Of a DNA stretch of 5,261 nt, positions 1 to 4,868 are shown piece by piece. The first letter of the stretch is position 1. Each line of letters begins with the position of its first letter. This DNA comes from Cyanobacteria bacterium UBA9971 (lineage in GTDB: Bacteria > Cyanobacteriota > Vampirovibrionia > Gastranaerophilales > UBA9971). The translations under genes were made by a program, and so were the position numbers. The notes below the pieces were generated by a model that ran no database searches, was not told the DNA's origin, and saw only the letters and a program-made list of their open reading frames with translations. The DNA is taken from assembly GCA_003499955.1 (NCBI GenBank), contig DNRP01000187.1, positions 15,909-21,169 on the forward strand, given 5' to 3'.

Positions 1-630
1 AAAGGACTTGCGGGTGCTTATAATGCCAACGTTGTAAGAAAAGCCGTTTCCCGGGCAAGAGAAATTTTAAGAGAAGGTCTGAATGTAAAGCTTTTTATCC
101 TTGGAACAAAAGGTGTTCAGTCATTAAAAAAATACCATTTTGAAACGTTGAAAACATATACCAAACTTCCCGCTATTCCGACACCGGGCGGTTGCGCGAT
201 TATAGCGGAAGATCTTGCTGAAAGTTATATAAATAAAGAAATTGATAAGATTGAAATAATAACAACGCACTTTAAATCGACTTTATCGTATCAAGTCCAG
301 CTCTGGCAGCTCTTACCTGTTATAATTGCACCTGAGAAACAAGAGCAGGAACAGCAGCAGAAAATCGAGCCGGAAATGCTTTTTGAGCCTAATATAGAAA
401 CAGTTTTACAAAAAATTGTTCCTCTTTATTTTACAAACAGGATTTTTCAGGCAATGACAGAAGCCTCGGCAAGTGAGCTTGCGGCTAGAATGCAGGCAAT
501 GTCAGCGGCTACAAATAATGCCAGAGATATGATTAAAATACTTACAATTGATTATAACAAAGCAAGACAGGCTTCTATTACACAGGAGCTACTTGAAGTT
601 GTCAGCGGAGCGCAGGCTCTCGAAGGCTAG
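1..630 (+). CDS. atpG: F-type ATP synthase gamma subunit, 5'-truncated by window edge
   Basis: This is the gamma (central stalk) subunit of the F1Fo ATP synthase. It rotates inside the alpha3-beta3 ring and couples proton flow to ATP synthesis at the membrane. The frame is open from base 1 and ends at TAG 628-630, giving 209 residues. About 80-90 N-terminal residues are missing compared with the usual 285-315. The conserved GLAGAYNANV stretch is at fragment residues 2-11. The family's C-terminal signature is clear: SELAARMQAM near 158-167 and YNKARQASITQELLEVVSGA at 185-204, which form the coiled-coil shaft with the missing N-terminus. Residues 112-125 are a short Glu/Gln-rich linker where photosynthetic cyanobacteria and chloroplasts carry a regulatory insertion of about 35 residues. 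No beta-subunit gene follows, so this is the last gene of its cluster, as in the split cyanobacterial atp arrangement, where the subunit is called AtpC. The TTG at 148 is internal and is not a start. Identity is very secure. Confidence 0.97.
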   Translation, partial: KGLAGAYNANVVRKAVSRAREILREGLNVKLFILGTKGVQSLKKYHFETLKTYTKLPAIPTPGGCAIIAEDLAESYINKEIDKIEIITTHFKSTLSYQVQLWQLLPVIIAPEKQEQEQQQKIEPEMLFEPNIETVLQKIVPLYFTNRIFQAMTEASASELAARMQAMSAATNNARDMIKILTIDYNKARQASITQELLEVVSGAQALEG

Positions 631-1661
631 TTTTTAGTTGATTTGGGCATTGGTCCGTTAAGTTTTTTATATATATCCATAATTTGGGATTTGTATATTT
701 TGCCGTCTAATAATCCTGCAAATATTTCCGCAACGGCATCTAATCCCAGCTTATCATCGTTTGTTGCGAATTCTGAAACATTTTTCTTTAGTAATTGTTC
801 CATATCTTTTGTTAAAACTGTGTTGCTTTCCCGCGAGGATGCTATTCCCGAAAAATATTGCAGGTATAAGCTTTTTAAACCCTTTTGACTGTGGTTATAA
901 TGTCCAACTTCATGTTTTATAATGTGTTTTGGATTTTCTGTAGAAAAAATGCCGTTTAAATATTTCCCTACCATATAATTTTCGATAGATTTAAGAGTTT
1001 TTTCTATGAAAGTGGGATTGAAAAATATAGCTTTTGCAGTATTATTGGGTTTCATCATAACCACAGCCTTAGTAGTTATTCCAAGAAATGGAGAAGTATA
1101 AATTCTTTTTGGCAGGTCATACCCCTGTTTGTTTATCTCTTGCAATGTTTCCTGTGTTAATTTAGCAAAATCAAGACTGGATCTGTCGGAAAATTTAGCT
1201 TTTATTCCTTCTTTACTCAAATTTTGTTCAATTTTTAAAATATCAGGATGTGTTGAAGGTTTATATACAATATTGCTAAAAAATCTAAGGACTTTTTCTT
1301 TATAATTAGTAATTTTATCGCTAATATCGGCTGCTCTTTCAGGTGTAATTAAAAGTTTTTTTCTTTCAGTACTTAATCTTGTAAAAAACCCCGGGATAAT
1401 CTTACCATTCGCTCGTGTTTTTCCGTATTCAAATATAGTATAAGAAGTATTTTGTATATTTTCGTATTTTCTCCCAAGAAAATCTGTCAGATGTTTAAAA
1501 CCATCGGCAATATTAAGATTTTTGCTTATTGTTTTAATCTCTTGTTTTTCTTCTTCAGTAAAACGCACTAGTTTCTGCCTGAGAAGTCTATTACATCTTC
1601 TTTGAAATTGAGTCTTTGTAAGCTCTTTTCTTGCAAAATTGGGGATTTTAATTGATACCAT
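627..1661 (-). CDS. Uncharacterised 344-residue protein with C-terminal zincin-like (HExxH) metallopeptidase domain
   Basis: I do not recognise a named family. The visible signature is HEVGH at residues 250-254 (bases 900-914) inside IIKHEVGHYNHS, the zinc-binding and catalytic motif of zincins. It is followed by VSEFATND (296-302) and DAVAEIFAGLL (308-318). This order, HExxH, then S-E-[YF]-A, then A-E-x-F-A, resembles zincin domains in phage-head-associated and toxin-like proteins, where the last Glu (here E312) would be the third zinc ligand. Residues 1-240 are basic and mostly helical-looking, without a motif I can name. There is no signal peptide or membrane segment, so the protein is probably cytoplasmic or exported by a dedicated route. 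The ATG at 1659-1661 has only a weak GGAA-type ribosome site. The gene converges on atpG and the two overlap by 4 bases. A terminator-like hairpin lies about 80 bases before the start. The ORF is secure, peptidase activity is inferred, and the substrate is unknown. Confidence 0.85.
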   Translation of the reverse strand: MVSIKIPNFARKELTKTQFQRRCNRLLRQKLVRFTEEEKQEIKTISKNLNIADGFKHLTDFLGRKYENIQNTSYTIFEYGKTRANGKIIPGFFTRLSTERKKLLITPERAADISDKITNYKEKVLRFFSNIVYKPSTHPDILKIEQNLSKEGIKAKFSDRSSLDFAKLTQETLQEINKQGYDLPKRIYTSPFLGITTKAVVMMKPNNTAKAIFFNPTFIEKTLKSIENYMVGKYLNGIFSTENPKHIIKHEVGHYNHSQKGLKSLYLQYFSGIASSRESNTVLTKDMEQLLKKNVSEFATNDDKLGLDAVAEIFAGLLDGKIYKSQIMDIYKKLNGPMPKSTKN

Positions 1662-1739
1662 CTGTTTTTCCGTTTATGTCTTTCTCTGAATATGTAAAAA
1701 CAAAACACAGAAAAAATTGCCTTTATAAAAAAAAAGAGC

Positions 1740-1763
1740 AAAAAAAAACCCCTTTTGAGGGTT
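1740..1763 (-). terminator. Terminator-like hairpin with T-tract, minus strand, upstream of the zincin gene
   Basis: Read on the minus strand, AACCC pairs with GGGTT (arms 1759-1763 and 1747-1751) around a 7-base loop. The downstream arm runs straight into a long T-tract (A-run 1740-1748 on the plus strand), and a second T-tract follows GCTC. This is the layout of an intrinsic terminator, although the 5-bp stem is short. On the plus strand the tail is TTGTATTCTTTTT, so weak termination in that direction is also possible. No minus-strand gene is visible upstream of it. It could therefore end a small RNA, act as a leader attenuator for the zincin gene, or catch antisense readthrough from atpG. 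Confidence 0.5.
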
Positions 1764-1781
1764 GTATTCTTTTTACAGAAA

Positions 1782-1808
1782 GGGAAAGGAAAGGGAAAGG
1801 GAAAGGAA
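1782..1808. repeat. GGGAAA/GGAAA purine microsatellite
   Basis: Four imperfect tandem units follow each other: GGGAAA, GGAAA, GGGAAA, GGGAAA, then GGAA. The plus strand here is all purine and the minus strand all pyrimidine. Five G-runs (three of GGG, two of GG) are separated by AAA. That would allow a two-layer G-quadruplex or triplex-type structure, but not a three-layer quadruplex with four GGG runs. Such tracts can change length by slippage. It lies just upstream, on the minus strand, of the terminator-like hairpin. Confidence 0.85.
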
Positions 1809-1825
1809 TTTGAAGTTTGAAGTTT
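1809..1825. repeat. Short direct repeat TTTGAAG-TTTGAAG-TTT
   Basis: A 7-base unit is present twice in tandem and followed by a third TTT, directly abutting the GGGAAA tract. It is simple-sequence DNA with no function that can be read from it. Confidence 0.7.
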
Positions 1826-2011
1826 AGGAATTTATGTTGAAATTTATATAAAATATTTAAGAACTTTTGTTTTGTTTTGGGGTTCGATGCATCTCTTATA
1901 TATATAAAGTATTGAAGAAGTAAATAATTGCCAAATGGTTCAATTTAATTTACAAAACGTAATAAATAATTTTTAAATAATTTTGCTCTTTTCAAACAAC
2001 TGTCTTGTTAA

Positions 2012-2069
2012 AATCTTATAAAAATAAATTTTGACAATAGGGTCTTATGTCAATTATAATTATAAGATT
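2012..2069. promoter_or_regulatory. Nested inverted repeats enclosing the operon promoter (candidate operator)
   Basis: The outer arms AATCTTATAA (2012-2021) and TTATAAGATT (2060-2069) are a perfect 10-bp inverted repeat. The inner arms TTGACA (2031-2036) and TGTCAA (2048-2053) are a perfect 6-bp inverted repeat 11 bases apart. The centres of symmetry lie within about 1.5 bases of each other. The inner left arm is the -35 box, the inner right arm lies just before the -10 box, and the outer right arm overlaps the -10 edge and predicted start of transcription. A dimeric repressor binding here would block RNA polymerase. That role is inferred, and AT-rich sequence makes some dyads by chance. Confidence 0.45.
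2031..2060 (+). promoter_or_regulatory. Consensus sigma70-type promoter for the 2095 operon
   Basis: A perfect -35 TTGACA (2031-2036) and a perfect -10 TATAAT (2055-2060) are separated by 18 bases. Transcription should start near 2066-2068, leaving a 5' leader of about 28 bases before the GTG start. Both hexamers match consensus exactly, so the core promoter should be strong unless repressed. Confidence 0.85.
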
Positions 2070-2076
2070 AAATTTT

Positions 2077-2081
2077 AGAGG
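2077..2081 (+). promoter_or_regulatory. Ribosome binding site for the GTG start at 2095
   Basis: AGAGG lies 13 bases before GTG 2095-2097, a longer gap than the usual 5-9. An in-frame TAA at 2089-2091 rules out any earlier start, and no later in-frame ATG exists in the protein, so GTG with this site is the best choice. Confidence 0.5.
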
Positions 2082-2094
2082 TTATATTTAAAAA

Positions 2095-2733
2095 GTGGAA
2101 ATTACGCCTTACAATTACAGTTATGCTAATTTCATCCCCAAGCCTGATAGACGTCGGCAAAATCTTAGTGTTGATGTAGACAGAAGATCAGGTGTTGACA
2201 GAAGAGAAGTCCCAAGATATATTTTAGCGCCCGGACAGGATTTAACGGGAGTTGATCCGAACACGCAATTTGTGCAGCAGATTGACAGACGTCAGCAAAA
2301 TCTTTCTGTTGATGCAGAAAAAAGAGCGGGAGTTGACAGAAGACAGGAAGCCAGATTTGTTCCGCTTTCTTTCGGTGTTTCAAATGTACCCGAAAATACT
2401 GTTTTTATTGGAAATATACTTCCTGAAAATATACCTGCTTTAAAAGATTTTCGTTCAAGTTTTAACAGTAATGCTGCCAGTAAATTAAAACAGCCGGTGT
2501 TTGATTCGTTTAATTATTCAGGCAAAACTAAAAATATAATTACAAATTTGAATCAGCCGCCAACTGTTAATAAATCGGGTGTTGAGGAAATAAAGCAAAA
2601 TGTTATCACCTTTTTATCAGATCCCCGCCCTGCTCTTAAAAAAACAGCAGAAGTTTTTGCTGCAATAACAACTATAATTGCAGGAACTGAGGCGATAAAC
2701 AGATTGGTTTCCACGATTACAAAGAAAAAATAA
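2095..2733 (+). CDS. Hypothetical protein with duplicated DRR-rich motif, 212 residues
   Basis: I do not recognise this protein. Its N-terminal half has two copies of an arginine/aspartate-rich block, residues 18-43 and 64-89, 46 residues apart. The shared pattern is DRR-x-QNLSVD-xxx-R-x-GVDRR followed by R[YF][IV]. The repeat is also visible in the DNA (2146-2223 and 2284-2361), indicating internal duplication. DRR/RxxxR clusters occur in flexible segments and in PilZ-type cyclic-di-GMP binding motifs, but the rest of a PilZ domain is not visible. The middle (about 90-160) is polar and Asn/Pro-rich, probably disordered. Residues 178-207 form a predicted helix with a hydrophobic face (EVFAAITTIIAGTEAI), ending in KKK, which could be a membrane-associating or oligomerising tail. 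There is no signal peptide. It is the first gene behind the strong promoter, and the 350-residue gene starts 6 bases after its stop, so the two are probably co-translated. Confidence 0.8.
   Translation: MEITPYNYSYANFIPKPDRRRQNLSVDVDRRSGVDRREVPRYILAPGQDLTGVDPNTQFVQQIDRRQQNLSVDAEKRAGVDRRQEARFVPLSFGVSNVPENTVFIGNILPENIPALKDFRSSFNSNAASKLKQPVFDSFNYSGKTKNIITNLNQPPTVNKSGVEEIKQNVITFLSDPRPALKKTAEVFAAITTIIAGTEAINRLVSTITKKK
2146..2361 (+). repeat. Intragenic duplicated block encoding the DRR motif
   Basis: Two units of about 78 bases (2146-2223 and 2284-2361) inside the 212-residue gene encode nearly the same motif. They retain nucleotide similarity, for example AGACGTC-x-GCAAAATCTT and GTTGACAGAAGA in both. 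The intervening 60 bases are not obviously similar to either unit. Confidence 0.8.
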
Positions 2734-2739
2734 TATAAT

Positions 2740-3792
2740 ATGAGTTTGAAAAATTCGAAATATTTTGAATTAATTAAACAAAATATTGATACGTTTAAGT
2801 TGAATTTAAACAATTATAATGTTTTGTTGCCGGATTCGCCCAAAGAACCTGCTCTTTTGGCAGTTATTGCAGCAGCGGCAGGTGCTAAAAACATTTATGT
2901 AAAGACAAATAAGCTTCCGATAAAAGATAATATCACAAAAACTGTTACAGAGCTTGGCTTTGAAAATATAAAATGTATTGATAGCGCATCACAATCGATT
3001 CTTTCAGATGTTAATATCGTTGTAAAAGGCGGCGAAATCGATAAAATTGATAGCGCTTTCATAAATCAGCTTAATAAAAAAGCTGTAATAACTTTGTTTC
3101 CCGAAAATCTTGATTTTACGGATACAGAAAATATTGACTTAGAAGCATTCAATAAAGAAACGGCTTCCGTGATAGGGATAAACTCTGAAGATAAAAATTT
3201 GAATTTATATAAATATTTTTCTCATATTCTTTTAAAAAGATGCTATGAAGCAGGTTTGGATGTTTATAAGTCCCGTTTGCTTCTGGTAGGGCATGGAGGT
3301 TTGCTTGATTCATCCCTGCAACTTTTAAAAGCAGTGGGTGCGATAGTCTATTCGTGTAATATTCAAGTCTCTATAGATCAGGCGTTTCTTCTTAAACGTT
3401 TGCCGGAGCTTGATGCAATTATAGTTATAGATTATCCTCAAGCTTCAAAACAGCTTATAGGAAGTAAAGGAGTTATTTCTATCAGCGATATTGTTGATTT
3501 ATGCCCGCATGTAAAAATCATACATTTTTCAGGAAAACTTGAAGAAAACTCGTTAAACCTTGGTAAGATTAAGTGTTTTCCTGCCAAAATCACTCAAAAT
3601 TCAATAAATCTTAATATTCGGGAATTGGGCGAAAATGCTCTTGTAGAGGTGGCTACAGCTTGTTTAAAAGTTGCCGACAACTTAATAAAATCAAGGGCAA
3701 ACTCTATGCAGATAAATGACTCTGTAGTAACATACAAAATAATTAGTAAAACACAATCTGTTTTATTAGGCTGGGATCAAAGAGGACGTTAG
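2740..3792 (+). CDS. Putative Rossmann-fold protein resembling the D-2-hydroxyacid dehydrogenase layout, 350 residues
   Basis: Two alpha/beta halves can be seen. The first (about 26-130) begins with VLLPDSPKEPALLAVIAAAAGAK. The second (about 178-285) has LLLVGHGGLLDSSL at 180-193 and then GAIVYSCN at 200-207. The G-x-G-G element at 184-187, with a strand about 17 residues later, resembles the dinucleotide-binding fingerprint of D-2-hydroxyacid dehydrogenases. The third glycine is replaced by Leu, and the acidic residue that would hold NAD ribose is Asn207, so binding may be altered or lost. Around FSGKLEENSL (263-272), where active family members usually have an Arg-Gly step, there is Gly-Lys. 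I therefore call the fold and not an enzyme activity. There is no signal peptide or membrane segment. The ATG at 2740 lacks a clear Shine-Dalgarno sequence and lies 6 bases after the previous stop, so translation probably depends on coupling. A small membrane-peptide ORF follows 16 bases after its stop. Confidence 0.75.
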   Translation: MSLKNSKYFELIKQNIDTFKLNLNNYNVLLPDSPKEPALLAVIAAAAGAKNIYVKTNKLPIKDNITKTVTELGFENIKCIDSASQSILSDVNIVVKGGEIDKIDSAFINQLNKKAVITLFPENLDFTDTENIDLEAFNKETASVIGINSEDKNLNLYKYFSHILLKRCYEAGLDVYKSRLLLVGHGGLLDSSLQLLKAVGAIVYSCNIQVSIDQAFLLKRLPELDAIIVIDYPQASKQLIGSKGVISISDIVDLCPHVKIIHFSGKLEENSLNLGKIKCFPAKITQNSINLNIRELGENALVEVATACLKVADNLIKSRANSMQINDSVVTYKIISKTQSVLLGWDQRGR

Positions 3793-3808
3793 TTTAGCGG
3801 GTAGGACT

Positions 3809-3907
3809 ATGTATTTAAATTTAGTATTTGATTTTGTCATTTTTTGTACAACTATTGGTCTTGTTTTTATGGGAGTTTCAAATATAACTTCATTTATGAA
3901 TCAATAA
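3809..3907 (+). CDS. Small predicted membrane peptide, 32 residues
   Basis: ATG 3809 to TAA 3905-3907 encodes a hydrophobic peptide. Residues 5-23 (LVFDFVIFCTTIGLVFMGV) could cross the membrane once, and the tail SNITSFMNQ is polar. It begins 16 bases after the 350-residue gene and ends 20 bases before the strong terminator, so it occupies the last slot of the operon exactly. The upstream GGGTAGGA is purine-rich, but its AGGA core is only 2 bases from the ATG, a poor spacing. I cannot name a family. Its reality rests on position and hydrophobic composition. Confidence 0.45.
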   Translation: MYLNLVFDFVIFCTTIGLVFMGVSNITSFMNQ

Positions 3908-3927
3908 GATTGTAAAAATAAAAACTA

Positions 3928-3960
3928 AAAGAGCCTTCTCTAATTTAGAGAAGGCTCTTT
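3928..3960. terminator. Strong bidirectional intrinsic terminator between convergent genes
   Basis: AAAGAGCCTTCTCT (3928-3941) pairs perfectly with AGAGAAGGCTCTTT (3947-3960), a 14-bp stem with a 5-base AATTT loop. On the minus strand the stem is followed by TTTTAGTTTTTATTTTT, a good U-tract for the gene at 3977-4585. On the plus strand it ends in TTT and serves the operon ending at 3907. Its position between two converging transcription units fits a shared terminator. Confidence 0.9.
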
Positions 3961-3976
3961 CTAATTCTATATAATC

Positions 3977-4585
3977 TTAGAAACCCGGTGAGTGTACAGG
4001 TAACCCTTTATATCCGGGATTTGAATATACTAAGTTTCTAATACTGCTTGTGGTGTAATTTGCGCTTGTAAAAAGCCTTGAAAGAGTGTTTAATCTTTCT
4101 GTTAACGGACATTGAATTTGTGCAGCCATAGGATTTTTAGCTTTCATTTGAGTCCACACATCTGCCTCATAACCCCATGCGTAAGTTTCTTCTTCAAGGG
4201 AACATAATTCATCCTGATGAACCGCTTCATGGCTTAATAAACTGGCAAGGGCTTCTGCAGGAGCATTTTGATGTTTATTGTTTATGTATATATAGAGCTG
4301 TCTTTGTTTTTTCCAGCCAAGCGCATCAAAATTCGCATAATCGGGTGAAATTTCAGCAAGATTTTTAAATTGGATTTTCATTGGTAAACCGGAAGCATTA
4401 TTTCCCAGAATGGCCTTTTTAGCCCAACTTGCAGACGTTCCATCCATAAGATCAAGAGCTTGTATGAGTTTTGGATTATTTGTAACCTTTGAATATGAGC
4501 TGATTTTTGAAATATTGCCTGCAAACGCCGGTATAGTGAAAAAAAACACGAAAATAACCGTTAATAAAGTTTTTGGTACACGCAT
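3977..4585 (-). CDS. Secreted hypothetical protein with HExxH zinc-binding motif, 202 residues
   Basis: The N-terminus is a clear Sec signal peptide: basic MRVPK, hydrophobic TLLTVIFVFFFTIP, and a cleavage site after AFA near residue 22, so the mature protein is about 180 residues and exported. It has no lipobox. HEAVH at 119-123 (bases 4217-4231), in LLSHEAVHQDE, is the zincin motif. Downstream Glu residues in EEETYAWGYEADVW (131-144) are candidates for the third zinc ligand. Helices of the type E-E-x-x-A-x-x-x-x-E after HExxH are common in small uncharacterised putative metallopeptidases. Cys128 and Cys159 could form a disulphide. The C-terminus (170-202) is Ser/Asn/Tyr-rich with no motif. 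ATG 4583-4585 is preceded by GAGGG 12 bases upstream. It is a single-gene unit ending at the shared hairpin terminator. Export is secure, proteolysis is inferred, and it does not look like the other HExxH protein in the window outside the motif. Confidence 0.85.
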   Translation of the reverse strand: MRVPKTLLTVIFVFFFTIPAFAGNISKISSYSKVTNNPKLIQALDLMDGTSASWAKKAILGNNASGLPMKIQFKNLAEISPDYANFDALGWKKQRQLYIYINNKHQNAPAEALASLLSHEAVHQDELCSLEEETYAWGYEADVWTQMKAKNPMAAQIQCPLTERLNTLSRLFTSANYTTSSIRNLVYSNPGYKGLPVHSPGF

Positions 4586-4704
4586 AAGTGATTTTTACCC
4601 TCAATTCTTCCTTCTGTAAATTAATATCTAATCTTCCCGGATCCAGATTTATTTGTTTAATTTTTAAAATTTCTCACTTGATCTACATTTTTGCACATGT
4701 AAAT

Positions 4705-4710
4705 TATAAT
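4705..4710 (+). promoter_or_regulatory. Candidate -10 box for the 30-residue ORF
   Basis: TATAAT at 4705-4710 matches consensus exactly and would start transcription near 4717, about 18 bases before the TTG start. The only consensus-like -35 (TTGATC, 4678-4683) is 21 bases away, which is too far for a standard promoter, so this is tentative. Confidence 0.35.
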
Positions 4711-4723
4711 TATCCACTTTTAA

Positions 4724-4728
4724 AAGGA
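4724..4728 (+). promoter_or_regulatory. Shine-Dalgarno site deciding the TTG start at 4735
   Basis: AAGGA is followed by a 6-base spacer and then TTG 4735-4737. This is the best-spaced ribosome site in the intergenic region and is the main reason to believe the short ORF behind it. Confidence 0.5.
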
Positions 4729-4734
4729 AACCAT

Positions 4735-4827
4735 TTGTTTGAAGGACTTAACAGATTTTTACAATATTTTTTGTCTTTAATAGCGTGTTTACAAACTCTC
4801 TTTATTCTCATAATTATGCTAAACTAA
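4735..4827 (+). CDS. Possible small membrane peptide, 30 residues, TTG start
   Basis: TTG 4735 to TAA 4825-4827 would encode MFEGLNRFLQYFLSLIACLQ followed by TLFILIIMLN. The peptide is almost entirely hydrophobic after residue 7, long enough for one membrane helix, with an acidic/basic short N-terminus. Support comes from an AAGGA ribosome site at ideal spacing and a TATAAT upstream. Against it are the TTG start, the lack of a good -35, and the fact that AT-rich DNA often encodes hydrophobic runs by chance. No family is recognisable. It could be a regulatory or type I toxin-like peptide, but nothing here shows that. Confidence 0.35.
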   Translation: MFEGLNRFLQYFLSLIACLQTLFILIIMLN

Positions 4828-4868
4828 TCATAAAAGTAATCGTTAAATAAAACTTTTCCTTTTTGTCC

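Larger units (their letters stand above)
1662..2094. other. 433-bp divergent intergenic region
   Basis: This non-coding stretch separates the minus-strand zincin gene from the plus-strand operon at 2095. It is very AT-rich. It contains, in order, a minus-strand terminator-like hairpin, a GGGAAA purine repeat with a TTTGAAG repeat, about 180 bases with no feature I can support (roughly 1830-2010), and the promoter/operator region of the operon. Open frames inside it are at most about 14 codons and none has a credible ribosome site. I found no clear -35/-10 pair for the minus-strand zincin gene. The best is a TATAAA-like -10 (+ strand TTTATA at 1722-1727) with a poor -35. Confidence 0.7.

Noticed and set aside
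643..888. 81-codon plus-strand frame
   Set aside because: It lies entirely antisense within the zincin gene and its protein shows no domain. The minus-strand frame has the HExxH-linked motifs.
1879..1895. GGGGTTCGATGC resembles the T-loop of a tRNA
   Set aside because: The bases on either side do not form a 5-bp T-stem, and no acceptor, D or anticodon arm can be placed around it on either strand.
2047..2091. 14-codon ATG frame ending two codons before the GTG start
   Set aside because: Its ATG lies upstream of the predicted transcription start at about 2067 and overlaps the -10 region, so it would not be in the mRNA. It has no ribosome site.
2146..2361. Evenly spaced repeats considered as a CRISPR-like array
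   Set aside because: There are only two units, they are coding, diverged and in frame, with a spacer of 60 coding bases. This is a protein-level duplication.
2165..2813. Overlapping frames on both strands within the DRR-repeat gene and into the next gene
   Set aside because: They are out-of-frame or antisense to two well-supported genes with a promoter, and the proteins are low-complexity shadows of the repeats.
4177..4619. Two plus-strand frames opposite the secreted HExxH gene
   Set aside because: They are antisense to a gene with a clear signal peptide and zinc motif, and have no ribosome sites.
4588..4734. N-terminal extension of the 30-residue peptide to an ATG at 4588
   Set aside because: The extension starts just upstream of the divergent gene's start, lacks a ribosome site and includes the candidate promoter. 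The TTG at 4735 with AAGGA is better placed.
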